Positions 1 to 7,716 are shown, counted from the first letter of the stretch. The stretch is 14,280 bases of DNA from an uncultured Muribaculaceae bacterium (GCA_910584525.1 CAJUAT010000061.1:1-14280), one strand, 5' to 3'. Numbers and translations: made by a program. Notes: generated from the letters alone by a model not told the origin.

Positions 1-77
1 ACTGAAAATTAAGTGTTTAACAGCATAAATTTAATTTTTGTCATCTACTAAAAACTGTTTAAAATAATTTCGACCAG
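1..77. other. AT-rich flank after the giant gene
   Basis: This short 3' flank holds no gene. An imperfect inverted repeat (TTTAACAG at 15-22 with CTGTTTAAA at 54-62) has a loop of about 31 bases and no convincing terminator form. Confidence 0.5.
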
Positions 78-3000
78 TTACTTAATAGTGACTTTCGCGG
101 TCTTTTCAGAGCCGTCGGCATATTTGGTAACCACGATGAATACACCCGACTCACCCTTGGCGGGCTCGGCGGTGCGGATACCGTCGGTGGTGAACCATAC
201 TCTGCCCACCACATTGTTGTCGCTGCCTATGGCATCGATACCGGAGGGGATGTCGGCATTGAGTATGAACTCACGTTTGCGGTCGCCGATAGCGGCGGTG
301 AGGGTAACGGAACCCTTGTATTCCTCTCCGTTGAAGAGAGCGTCGTTGCCGTCGAAGTGCAGCTTGGCGATGTCGGCGGTCCAGGTCACTCCTGCGCGGT
401 TGCCCACATGGAAGGATTTCGTGATGTTGGGATACGTGTCGCCATCGGCTGGAATCAGGGCCACGCTCCACAGACGAGCGGCGTCGCAGTCGGTGTTGCT
501 GAGCATCGGCAGCGAATAATCGTCGCCGTTGTCCCAGCCTTCACCCTTGGCGATCTTGCAGAGGGCGGCAAGAGTAAGTTCGCCGCCTATGGCATCGTTG
601 GCCGGTTTCTCTATCTGCGCCACATAATGGCAGTTCTCAGCCACATTGTCGGCATTCCAGTAAGATCCGTTTCCAATGGTCTTTACGCCCACCAGCGAGC
701 CGCAGGAGTCGGCAGGGGCTATCACCTGGCCGGCGTTGTAGCAGTCGTAGAGCTTGGTGCGGTTCTTGAAAGTCTGGCCCACGAGACCGCCAACCTGCGA
801 GAGACCCTTGACGCTGCCCGTGTTGTAGCAGCGGATGAAGGTGCACCCCGAATAACCGGCCAGACCTCCTATGGAGTTGGCCGATGTGGCGCTGGTGCCC
901 TGCACGGTCGATGTGGATGAAACGTTGCCCGTGTTGAAGCATTCTTCAACGACGCTTTCATTGTTGCCCCAGCCGATGAGGCCTCCGGCACGGTAGACGG
1001 TCGACTCTATGTCGGCTTCATTGTAGCAATGAGCTATTCTGACATCGTTGCTGCCGAGCTGGGCTATGATGCCACCGAGGCCGAAGCCGCCGGTAACCTT
1101 GCCATGGTTGGAGCAGGAGTCGATGGTCATGAAATTGTTGGCCTGGGCCGCGATACCGCCACCCTGGTTACCTTTGGCCTCGATGCTGCCATAGTTGTGG
1201 CAGTCGGCGACAAGTGTGGGCAGGTTCTGGTTGCCCGTTCCCTTGTAACCTCCCACGATGCCTGAGGCGTAGACGGTCTTCACTGAGGATATGTTGCCAT
1301 GGTTGTCGCATCCCCTGATTACGGAGCCGGGAGTATGGAACGACGTTATACCGCTGATGGCTCCCGTGCCGGAAGCTGTGGAGACGGAAGCGATGTTGCC
1401 GTCGTTGCGGCAGTCGGTGATTTCAAGCACGCAGTTCTGGTTGGACATGTTGGCCACGATGCCGGCGAGAGCGGCTTTGCCGTTGATGTCGGCGAGGTTG
1501 CTGCAGCGTGTTATCACCATATGCTGGCGTGCCGTTGCGGTGGCATTGGCGTTGCCGATGATACCACCCACCTGCTGGGCGCCCGAAGGATTGCCGAACT
1601 CGAACTTGCCCTCGTTGCGGCAGTCGATGAATGTGGCGGGATAGCAAGTGGCCGCGATACCTCCGAAATTGCTGAAGGCAGTACCGGTGGATGTGGAGCC
1701 TACGGTGCCGTAGTTGACAACCTTCTCGAAGTAAGCCCCTTCGGCCACATTATGGCTGATGCCGGCCACCTGGCCGCTGCTCCCCTTGATGGTAGCGCGG
1801 TTGGTTACGTTGACCAGCCGGGCGTCGCCGTAGACATTGCCGAAGCCGGAGTGTCCCGAGCCGGTTGTGGCCGTGACATTCACGAGGTTCTCGCAATTCT
1901 CGACGGTGCCGTAAACCTTTGCAGAGAAGCCGCCGGTGTTGGCTTTGGCGGAGGTGACGGCACCCTGGATTTTCAGGTTGCGCACCACGCCCGTCAGGTC
2001 GATGCATCCTATGGCTGCCTGATAGGTGTTGTTGGTGGTGTAGGCCACGTTCTTCACCGTGAAGCCGGCGCCGTCGAGAACGCCCATGAAGGTGTTGTTG
2101 CCGATAAACAGCGGCTTGAACGACTTGCTGTTGAAATCAATGTCGGCGGTGACTTTTAGGAAAGCATCCTCGAAGCCGGCGCCGTTGGCTGTCACGTAGT
2201 CGGCGAGGGTGTTCCAGTCGTCGGCGTTGGAAATCAGATAAGGAGCCTCTTCGGTGCCGTTGCCCTGCAGGTTGAGGGCGAGCACGGAAGCGAGAGGAAT
2301 CACACGCGTATAGTCGCCGGAGGTGCCGGTGAGCTGACCTGTGATTTTCTCGGTTACCGATGCGGGTGCTGAGAGCACAGAGCCGTTGATGGCATATCTG
2401 GAATTGTCGTCAAGTTTCCAGGAAGCTCCGTCGAGGCCTGCGAGCGAAGCGGAGCCGTGGAAGTCGGCGGCGGTGTGGGGAGCGTTGATGTTGACCACGA
2501 GAGCGCGGGCATGCTGCACAACTGGCTCATCGAGACACCATGAGAGGGCGGGATATTTGCCAGCCGCGAAATCCCATACCGAAGTGTCGAAGCCCTCGAG
2601 AGGTTTGCCGGAAGTGAGCACCGACGTGAACAGACCCTTGGCGCCTTTGAGGGAAAGGCCGCCGTGAGCCGCCTCGGTTATGATCTGACGGTCCCAGTGG
2701 GTATTCTCCACAGTGCCTGTGGTGCCGCTTGTACCGGCGAGAGCTCCCACCGATGTCGGGTCGTCATAACTGATGGTTCCCACGTTGATCACGCTGTGGA
2801 GCTCGTTGCGACCCAGCACGCTTGTGGAGGTCACCGCGCCGAGTTCGCCGCTGATGCCGCCGAGCTTGTTGTAGCCCGACACATGGCCGTAGTTCACGCA
2901 GTTGAACATGTCGGAACCTTTGTTCTCACCCTGGATTCCGCCGCAGGCGGTGAATTTCTTGGTGCTGGTATTGAACGTAGTCCATACCATGGGCTTTATT

Positions 3001-6000
3001 TCGCCGGCGTTGACGCATTCTTCGAGGCGTCCGTTGCCTGTACCGACGATACCGCCGGCCACGCCGGCGCCTGTTATGATAGTGCCGTCGTTATAGCATC
3101 GGCGCACGGTGCCTTTGCGGTTTTCGCCCACGATGCCGGAGGCAATCTGCGAAGCCGTGCGCAGCTCGCCGTGGTTGCGGCAGTTCTCCACGAGACCCTC
3201 GTTCTGGCCTACAATGGCGCCGGAACGTGCCCAGAACCAGAAGGAGCACGATTTGTCGATGATGACGTTGCGGATCACGCCCTCGGGAGCAAGCTTGCCG
3301 AAGAGACCGCGGACACCAAGACAGTTCTTGCTGTCGGGGGTGCCGAGACCGTCGGCACTCGCCTCGGGTCGGGTGGTCCATTCTATCCAGTCGAGTTTCA
3401 GGTTGCGTACGGAATGGTTGCCGCCGTCAAACACACCGGCAAACTTGTTGTAGGTACCGGTGGCTATTGTGGCGTCACCGCAGATGCCCAGGAAGCCGTC
3501 GGCGCCGCTCATGTCGATGTCGTTGGTCATCAGGAAGTGGTCGCCGGGGAAGGTCTGCTGCTTCTCGGAGGTGATTTTGCTGAGCTGCACCATGTCTTCT
3601 TTGGTGCGTATCAGGAAAGGATTGGAGGCAGTGCCCTCGCCGTCGAACGATACGGGGGCCACACGCATCTCAAGGTCGTAGGCGATGTCGCCGAGCACTA
3701 CGCGCAGCGTGTCGGTGCCGAACTGGTCGGAAATCTTGATGGCATTCCCCTCTATCGATGAGAAATGGCCTTTGTCTCCGAGGGTGCCGTTGAGATGCAT
3801 GAGGTATTTGACGCCGCCCAGGGGATGGAGCTCGCCATTGCCCGACACTTTCTTCAGGGAGCTGCGGGCCGGGAGCACTATGGCAGATGCCGACATAAGG
3901 GCGTTGGGGGTGTCGGCGCTGGCTTTCAGCCGTGGATACTGGCCGGCGGTATATTGCCATACCGAAGCGTCGAATCCCTGAGGACCGGTTGCCGATGTGA
4001 GGTCGGCGGTGCTGGCACCGAAGCGCGTGGAGTTGAGGTTGGTAAGCTGGTTGTCGTAGTAGAGGTTCTCGAGCACGGGTGTGGAGTTCTCTATCCATCC
4101 TATGGTCTCGCGGGCCTCGTTCTCCTTGTCGTAGAGGTAGGTCTCGGAAGTGACCAGAGCTGCCGACCAGCAGTTGCGGACGGTTGTGGAGATGGTGTCG
4201 GTGCCCTGAACGTCGGGGGTGAGCCAGCCGGTGATGCCGCCGGTGGTGCGCGACAGATATGTCGATACAGAGCCGGTGAAGTAGCAGTTCTCTATCAGGG
4301 AGCCGTAGGTCTTGCCGACCACACCGCCGGCAGCAGACTTGCGGCCATAATTGTCGGTCATGCCGCCGCGCACCTCACCGGTGGCGAACGACTTCTCGAG
4401 GGTGGCGTTGCTGAGGACGCCCACCACACCGCCGGCGCTCATGGTGCACTGGTATTTGCGGGTGTCGACAAGGCCGGAGAACGAGAGGTTTGAGCCTCGG
4501 GCGTTGGAGAGGGCGGCAACCACGCCGCCGGCAGGAAGTCCTGCCTGACCTGTGGCGCCGAGTACCGTGGTGTTGCTCACATGACAGTTCTCCATAAGCT
4601 TGTCAACCTGTCCGGCCATGCCGGCGGGATTGCCGTTGGCGCCAAGGATATGGGAGTCTTTTACCGTACAGTTGGTCACGATATGTCCCACGCCGACAAG
4701 ACCGCCGGCGATACGGGCGTAATTGACTACATTGGCGCCGGTGACATGGCAGTTGTCGAGAGTGCCGAAACACCATCCGGCCACTGTGCCGGCGGTCTGT
4801 CCCGACGACTCTACCTTCGGGTTGGCGAGCTTGAGGTTCTTGACGGTACCTTTCTCGTCGACGAGACCGAAGAGGGCGGCAAGTCCGGTGGTGCTGCTCA
4901 CCGACAGATTGCTTATGGTATGGTTCTGGCCGTCGAAAGTGCCGGCGAAATAATGGTATGCGTCGGCACCTACGGGAGTGAAGAGTATCGACCCCATGTC
5001 GATGTCGTTCTCCAGACGGAAGTGCTTGCCCTCATGCACGCGGGCGCAGTCCACACCGTTGAGGAAAGCGTTGTATTCGCTTTCAGGCACGGAGTTGACG
5101 CTGTTGGCGAGAATCTGCAGGTCGTTGAGAGTGCGTATGAGGTAAGGGGAGGCCTGTGAGCCGTCGCCATCGAGCTTGCCGGTCACCTCCTTGGGATAGG
5201 AGAAGGAGCCTTGATACTCCACAAGACCGTTGGTGATGGCGCCGAAGTACATGTTCTGGGTACCCTGGGATATTGCTGTCCAGTTTCCCCAGCGCAGGGT
5301 GGCGTTGTCGCCGGCGGCGGCCGGGGTGAGGGTTATGTTGGCGGTGATGTTCTGAGGATTCCCCACGTTGTCGTAGCTGCCCACGCCGCAGGTCACGAAG
5401 TTGGCGTTGTTGGCGGGATACTGGCGTGCCACTTGCGAAGGTATCTTGCCGCCGCGGCGGCTGTCGAGGTCGGCATAGACGGTCATGCCGTAATTGCCGA
5501 AGTTGGTGATAAGCACCCGGTTGTCGTAAGGCTGCGTAACGTAAACGTTGAACTTTACTTTCCGGCCGTCGGAGAAGTTGAAGCTCATGGATGCGTTGGC
5601 GGGACGTATGAAGGTTTCGTTGCCGAGGTATGCGGCACGGTCCTTGTTGGTGCCGGCCACTACGTATATTCCCCACCAGTCGGCGATTTCTATGGTGCCG
5701 TCGGGAAGAATCTTGCCTGTTACGGGTTTAGAGCGGTCGGGTTTTCCGTCGGGTTTGCAGAAGGCGATGTCAATGTCGCCGTTGTCCTGCATCTGTCCCA
5801 CCACCTGGTTGGCGATGGTGATGGTGGAGGATGCCACGTCCACTTTTGCCGAGAGGGTAATGGCGTCGTTATAGAAGCCGGTGATTGTCAGCAGTTGGTC
5901 GGTGGCGTTGTAGGTGGCGGTGCAAGAGTTTCCGTCGTCGCCGAGGTTGGAGGTCAGCGAGCGCGTGGTCATCACCTTTTGGCCGGCGAGGTCGGCTGGT

Positions 6001-6272
6001 GAGGCGATGTTGCGTCGCGGTGCACGCGCATGGCGTAATTCCGCCGGTGTGGCGGCTCTCTCGTTGCTGATGCTTGTGCCCTGGGGCAGAAGCGTGAGCG
6101 TCTTCGATGTCGCGGCCGTCACGCTCAGCGACTGCTGGCCTGAGGGCGTGACCGGGAACGGACTCCATGCATCTGTACCCGTGGACGTGGCGGTGGCGGA
6201 CGCATCGGCGGCTAACGGCATCATGGCCGCAATCGCCAATACTCCCCACAATCTTGGTCTGATTGTTCGCAT
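78..6272 (-). CDS. Giant secreted GLUG-repeat (beta-helix) surface protein with C-terminal sorting-type domain
   Basis: The product has 2064 residues. It opens with a signal peptide (residues 1 to about 25, hydrophobic core VLAIAAMMPLAA). A beta-rich N-terminal domain follows at about 110-355, with a Bacteroidota-type start (CTATYNATDQLLTITGFYND). Three modules then begin with the same phrase, G-x-G-x(4)-P-[YF]-L-I, at about 369, 878 and 1337. Each carries an 'NDIDM / ADIDF' then 'F.G.[FL]DG' entry segment, followed by GLUG-like coils of the form C-x-N-x-G-x-[VI]...GG[IL][VI]G. Linkers at about 784-875, 1246-1334 and 1936-2010 look like atrophied Ig-type domains. The end (2011-2064, starting SGIDAI) resembles the short C-terminal domain of exported Bacteroidales proteins. 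GLUG proteins are generally surface adhesins or matrix proteins; binding partner and exact role are unknown here. The start is supported by the signal peptide and by a promoter about 60 bases upstream. The frame is intact with no frameshift. Confidence 0.93.
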   Translation of the reverse strand: MRTIRPRLWGVLAIAAMMPLAADASATATSTGTDAWSPFPVTPSGQQSLSVTAATSKTLTLLPQGTSISNERAATPAELRHARAPRRNIASPADLAGQKVMTTRSLTSNLGDDGNSCTATYNATDQLLTITGFYNDAITLSAKVDVASSTITIANQVVGQMQDNGDIDIAFCKPDGKPDRSKPVTGKILPDGTIEIADWWGIYVVAGTNKDRAAYLGNETFIRPANASMSFNFSDGRKVKFNVYVTQPYDNRVLITNFGNYGMTVYADLDSRRGGKIPSQVARQYPANNANFVTCGVGSYDNVGNPQNITANITLTPAAAGDNATLRWGNWTAISQGTQNMYFGAITNGLVEYQGSFSYPKEVTGKLDGDGSQASPYLIRTLNDLQILANSVNSVPESEYNAFLNGVDCARVHEGKHFRLENDIDMGSILFTPVGADAYHYFAGTFDGQNHTISNLSVSSTTGLAALFGLVDEKGTVKNLKLANPKVESSGQTAGTVAGWCFGTLDNCHVTGANVVNYARIAGGLVGVGHIVTNCTVKDSHILGANGNPAGMAGQVDKLMENCHVSNTTVLGATGQAGLPAGGVVAALSNARGSNLSFSGLVDTRKYQCTMSAGGVVGVLSNATLEKSFATGEVRGGMTDNYGRKSAAGGVVGKTYGSLIENCYFTGSVSTYLSRTTGGITGWLTPDVQGTDTISTTVRNCWSAALVTSETYLYDKENEARETIGWIENSTPVLENLYYDNQLTNLNSTRFGASTADLTSATGPQGFDASVWQYTAGQYPRLKASADTPNALMSASAIVLPARSSLKKVSGNGELHPLGGVKYLMHLNGTLGDKGHFSSIEGNAIKISDQFGTDTLRVVLGDIAYDLEMRVAPVSFDGEGTASNPFLIRTKEDMVQLSKITSEKQQTFPGDHFLMTNDIDMSGADGFLGICGDATIATGTYNKFAGVFDGGNHSVRNLKLDWIEWTTRPEASADGLGTPDSKNCLGVRGLFGKLAPEGVIRNVIIDKSCSFWFWARSGAIVGQNEGLVENCRNHGELRTASQIASGIVGENRKGTVRRCYNDGTIITGAGVAGGIVGTGNGRLEECVNAGEIKPMVWTTFNTSTKKFTACGGIQGENKGSDMFNCVNYGHVSGYNKLGGISGELGAVTSTSVLGRNELHSVINVGTISYDDPTSVGALAGTSGTTGTVENTHWDRQIITEAAHGGLSLKGAKGLFTSVLTSGKPLEGFDTSVWDFAAGKYPALSWCLDEPVVQHARALVVNINAPHTAADFHGSASLAGLDGASWKLDDNSRYAINGSVLSAPASVTEKITGQLTGTSGDYTRVIPLASVLALNLQGNGTEEAPYLISNADDWNTLADYVTANGAGFEDAFLKVTADIDFNSKSFKPLFIGNNTFMGVLDGAGFTVKNVAYTTNNTYQAAIGCIDLTGVVRNLKIQGAVTSAKANTGGFSAKVYGTVENCENLVNVTATTGSGHSGFGNVYGDARLVNVTNRATIKGSSGQVAGISHNVAEGAYFEKVVNYGTVGSTSTGTAFSNFGGIAATCYPATFIDCRNEGKFEFGNPSGAQQVGGIIGNANATATARQHMVITRCSNLADINGKAALAGIVANMSNQNCVLEITDCRNDGNIASVSTASGTGAISGITSFHTPGSVIRGCDNHGNISSVKTVYASGIVGGYKGTGNQNLPTLVADCHNYGSIEAKGNQGGGIAAQANNFMTIDSCSNHGKVTGGFGLGGIIAQLGSNDVRIAHCYNEADIESTVYRAGGLIGWGNNESVVEECFNTGNVSSTSTVQGTSATSANSIGGLAGYSGCTFIRCYNTGSVKGLSQVGGLVGQTFKNRTKLYDCYNAGQVIAPADSCGSLVGVKTIGNGSYWNADNVAENCHYVAQIEKPANDAIGGELTLAALCKIAKGEGWDNGDDYSLPMLSNTDCDAARLWSVALIPADGDTYPNITKSFHVGNRAGVTWTADIAKLHFDGNDALFNGEEYKGSVTLTAAIGDRKREFILNADIPSGIDAIGSDNNVVGRVWFTTDGIRTAEPAKGESGVFIVVTKYADGSEKTAKVTIK
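81..242 (-). other. C-terminal sorting-type domain of the giant protein
   Basis: Encodes residues 2011-2064. The order is a GIDAI lead-in, a short strand (VVGRVWFTTDGIRT), then GESGVFIVV and a lysine-ended last strand (KVTIK). This matches the outline of the C-terminal domain of the 468-residue protein at the other end of the window (GINEM..., VNVYNMLGTPV, AGIYIV, KKVMVK). Such domains direct cargo to type IX secretion in some Bacteroidota; whether this organism has that machinery cannot be seen here. Confidence 0.55.
468..2270 (-). repeat. GLUG module 3 of the giant protein (expanded)
   Basis: Encodes about residues 1335-1935, starting LQGNGTEEAPYLIS. It is roughly 1.5 times as long as the other two modules and has the most regular coils: about 15 with spacing of roughly 25-35 residues, most carrying C-x-N (ENCENL, DCRNEG, RCSNLA, DCRNDG, GCDNHG, DCHNYG, SCSNHG, HCYNEA, ECFNTG, RCYNTG, DCYNAG). 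The growth in coil number suggests internal duplication within this module. The closing segment (SLPMLSNTD at about 1920) is only loosely like those of modules 1 and 2. Confidence 0.78.
2538..3647 (-). repeat. GLUG module 2 of the giant protein
   Basis: Encodes residues 876-1245, from FDGEGTASNPFLIR to GFDTSVWDFAAGKYPALSW, so both ends match module 1. It has about five coils with the C-x-N-x-G form (NCRNHGEL, RCYNDGTI, ECVNAGEI, NCVNYGHV), plus a coil with V-I-N-V-G where Cys is replaced by I. Turns of the GGIVG type separate the coils. Confidence 0.8.
3924..5177 (-). repeat. GLUG module 1 of the giant protein
   Basis: Encodes residues 366-783, from the entry phrase LDGDGSQASPYLIR to the closing phrase GFDASVWQYTAGQYPRLK. 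Its coils are more diverged than in modules 2 and 3. The cysteine position is kept (NCHV at 507, NCTV at 534, NCHV at 562, NCYF at 662, NCWS at 700), but the asparagine two residues later is replaced by V, F or S. GG[IVL][VT]G turns recur at about 523, 613, 649 and 678. Confidence 0.8.
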
Positions 6273-6329
6273 CCTTGTAGGTGTTGGTTATTATTGTGTT
6301 ATTGAGTATCGCTGTTGTGTTTTCAGGCT

Positions 6330-6361
6330 CAAAAATAAGAAATGTTTTCAGTAAATGCAAA
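6330..6361 (-). promoter_or_regulatory. Promoter of the giant GLUG protein
   Basis: On the minus strand the -33 element TTTG (6361-6358) is followed after exactly 20 bases by TATTTTTG (6337-6330), a full match to the Bacteroidota -7 form TAnnTTTG. Transcription would start near 6323, giving a leader of about 50 bases before the ATG at 6272. Confidence 0.75.
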
Positions 6362-6374
6362 TTAATTCTGGATA

Positions 6375-6396
6375 GCCGCGAGCTGCCGCTCGCGGC
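6375..6396. repeat. Perfect 9-bp hairpin (GCCGCGAGC-TGCC-GCTCGCGGC)
   Basis: Arms at 6375-6383 and 6388-6396 are exact inverted copies with a 4-base loop. It lies 14 bases upstream of the -33 element of the giant gene and has no T-run on either side. It sits between divergent genes, where no terminator is needed, so it may be a protein-binding site or a dispersed repeat. Confidence 0.75.
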
Positions 6397-6430
6397 ACGG
6401 CTGCTGCTATGGAATAATGGGCGCAGCCGG

Positions 6431-6490
6431 CTGGCATTGTTAAGCACTGACAGCTGGTATTGTTAAGCACTGACAGCTGGCATTGTTAAG
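6431..6490. repeat. Tandem direct repeat, 23-bp unit, 2.6 copies
   Basis: The unit CTGGCATTGTTAAGCACTGACAG occupies 6431-6453, repeats at 6454-6476 with one change (C to T at the fifth base), and starts a third time at 6477-6490 (14 bases, exact). The array lies between the two divergent promoters and has no spacers. Confidence 0.9.
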
Positions 6491-6534
6491 GATTGTGAAA
6501 TATGGGGCCGGCGGTATATAATAATGAGTGGAAA

Positions 6535-6566
6535 GTTGTGCATGTCGGAATAAATGGTTAACTTTG
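6535..6566 (+). promoter_or_regulatory. Promoter of greA
   Basis: GTTG at 6535-6538, then 20 bases, then TAACTTTG at 6559-6566, an exact match to TAnnTTTG. The start site would be near 6573, giving greA a leader of about 100 bases. Confidence 0.7.
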
Positions 6567-6603
6567 CGGAGAAAATAAAGGTGACCGCCGCAAAGCGGAA
6601 TAT

Positions 6604-6647
6604 CTCCTGGGTTTCGGTGTATATGCCGGTCTCAGGGGGTTTCTTTT
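6604..6647 (+). promoter_or_regulatory. Possible transcription attenuator in the greA leader
   Basis: Bases 6604-6611 can pair with 6631-6638 (eight pairs, two of them G-U). Inside this, CGG at 6615-6617 can pair with CCG at 6626-6628. One G later comes TTTCTTTT (6640-6647), as in an intrinsic terminator, ending 24 bases before the greA ATG. The wobble pairs and the internal loop make it moderate rather than strong; the function is inference. Confidence 0.45.
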
Positions 6648-6671
6648 ACACTATCGAGAAACAGACACAAT

Positions 6672-7136
6672 ATGGCAACATATCTGACCCAGGAAGGGTA
6701 CAACAAGAAGATGGAGGAGCTGTCGCAGCTTGAGGCCCAGCGGCCTGTGATCAAGCAGGCGATAGCCGAGGCGCGCGACAAGGGCGACCTGTCGGAGAAT
6801 GCCGAATATGATGCGGCAAAGGAGGCTCAGGGTATGCTGGAGATGAAAATCGCCAAGCTCAAGGAGCTCGTGGCCAGTGCCCGTATTATAGATGATTCCA
6901 AGCTCAACACCGATGAGGTGCAGCTCCTCAATAAGGTGACAATCAAGAATGTGAATAACGGCATGCAGATGACGTACACCATTGTCACGGAAAACGAGGC
7001 CAACCTCCGCGAGATGAAAATCGCCAGCAACACTCCTATCGCCAAGGCTCTCATCGGCCATAAGGTTGGCGATGTGGTGAAGGTGAACGTCCCCGCAGGT
7101 GTGGTGGATTTTGAAATAGTAAAAATTGAAATCTAA
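6672..7136 (+). CDS. greA: Transcription elongation factor GreA
   Basis: The product has 154 residues, the usual length for GreA (Escherichia coli 158). GreA inserts its N-terminal coiled coil into the RNA polymerase secondary channel and stimulates cleavage of backtracked RNA. Residues 1 to about 74 form the coiled coil. Its tip carries KGDLSENAEYDAAKEAQ, with Asp39 and Glu42 at the places of the two essential acidic residues. Residues 80-154 form the FKBP-like domain ending SNTPIAKALIGHKVGDVVKV...FEIVKIEI. There is no clear Shine-Dalgarno sequence, which is common in this phylum. It has its own promoter and a roughly 100-base leader, and is followed by a weak terminator-like hairpin before the HIT gene. 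All expected motifs are present. Confidence 0.97.
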   Translation: MATYLTQEGYNKKMEELSQLEAQRPVIKQAIAEARDKGDLSENAEYDAAKEAQGMLEMKIAKLKELVASARIIDDSKLNTDEVQLLNKVTIKNVNNGMQMTYTIVTENEANLREMKIASNTPIAKALIGHKVGDVVKVNVPAGVVDFEIVKIEI

Positions 7137-7141
7137 TTGTG

Positions 7142-7160
7142 AAGTCGGATGTCGACTTTT
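7142..7160 (+). terminator. Weak terminator-like hairpin after greA
   Basis: AAGTCG (7142-7147) pairs with CGACTT (7153-7158) over a 5-base loop and runs into TTTT (7157-7160). It begins six bases after the greA stop. The stem is only six pairs, so read-through into the HIT gene is likely. Confidence 0.45.
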
Positions 7161-7176
7161 AAAAATATAGCGGCCA

Positions 7177-7204
7177 TGTCCGGTCGAAAGCGGAAAACCG
7201 GACA
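7177..7204. repeat. 8-bp hairpin between greA and the HIT gene
   Basis: TGTCCGGT (7177-7184) and ACCGGACA (7197-7204) are exact inverted copies with a 12-base loop. No T-run follows, so it is not a typical intrinsic terminator; it could protect or shape an RNA end. Confidence 0.5.
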
Positions 7205-7265
7205 CTTGCGTAACCTCAGTCCTGCGAAAAACTCATTGATGAAAGGGGCTTGAAAATCATAGACC

Positions 7266-7664
7266 ATGACAATATTCTCAAAGATTATCGCCGGCGAAAT
7301 CCCTTGCTACAAGATAGCTGAGGATGAGAATTATTTCGCCTTTCTGGATATCAATCCGGTGAATTGGGGCCATACCCTGGTGGTGCCCAAGAAAGAGACC
7401 GACTATCTGTTCGATCTTGGCGACAGCGAGCTTGCCGGGATGGTGGTGTTCGCCAAGAAGGTGGCCAAGGCTTTGAAAGCCGCAGTGCCTTGTCGTAAGG
7501 TCGGCGTAGCGGTCCTCGGACTCGAAGTCCCGCACGCTCATATCCACCTCGTGCCTATTACCAACGAGGGTGATATGGACTTCAAAAACAAAATCTCCAA
7601 TCCTTCGCCAGAAAGAATGGAGAGTATTGCCGAAAGCGTGCGGAAGGCTTTGTCTGAAGCTTGA
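7266..7664 (+). CDS. HIT-family nucleotide-binding hydrolase
   Basis: The product has 132 residues, normal for a HINT-type histidine triad protein. These are cytosolic nucleoside phosphoramidate or phosphate hydrolases and transferases. The start, FSKIIAGEIPCYKIAED, and the segment FLDINPVNWGHTLVVPKK are typical of the family. The triad is VPHAHIHLVP, with His90, His92 and His94; His92 is the expected nucleophile. Physiological substrate is unknown. No promoter of the TAnnTTTG form was found in the 129 bases after greA, so it may be read through from greA, a gene order I believe recurs in Bacteroidales (from memory, not checked). A strong hairpin follows 25 bases after the stop. Confidence 0.93.
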   Translation: MTIFSKIIAGEIPCYKIAEDENYFAFLDINPVNWGHTLVVPKKETDYLFDLGDSELAGMVVFAKKVAKALKAAVPCRKVGVAVLGLEVPHAHIHLVPITNEGDMDFKNKISNPSPERMESIAESVRKALSEA

Positions 7665-7689
7665 CTTGTAAACATGAAGAACTGTTTTC

Positions 7690-7716
7690 TTCGGGGCGCC
7701 CTAAGGGTGCCCCGAA
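7690..7716 (+). terminator. Strong hairpin after the HIT gene, probable terminator
   Basis: TTCGGGGCGCCC (7690-7701) pairs with GGGTGCCCCGAA (7705-7716) over a TAA loop: twelve pairs with one G-U. The following sequence (CTCGTTATAAACTTTTA) lacks an immediate T-run, so efficiency is uncertain. Confidence 0.65.

Noticed and set aside
15..62. Terminator after the giant gene from TTTAACAG / CTGTTTAAA
   Set aside because: Arms need a bulge and the loop is about 31 bases; too weak to call.
2664..3761. Plus-strand open frame of 365 codons opposite the giant gene (also 1299-2159, 3765-4493, 5211-6002)
   Set aside because: Shadow frames of a GC-rich repetitive gene: low-complexity Ala/Gly/Val/His-rich translations, no domain, start or promoter, and the minus-strand frame has clear signal peptide and repeats.
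6375..6396. The perfect 9-bp hairpin as an intrinsic terminator
   Set aside because: No T-run follows on either strand and it lies between divergent genes.
6431..6490. CRISPR-like array
   Set aside because: The 23-bp units are directly adjacent without spacers, there are only 2.6 copies, and no cas gene is present.
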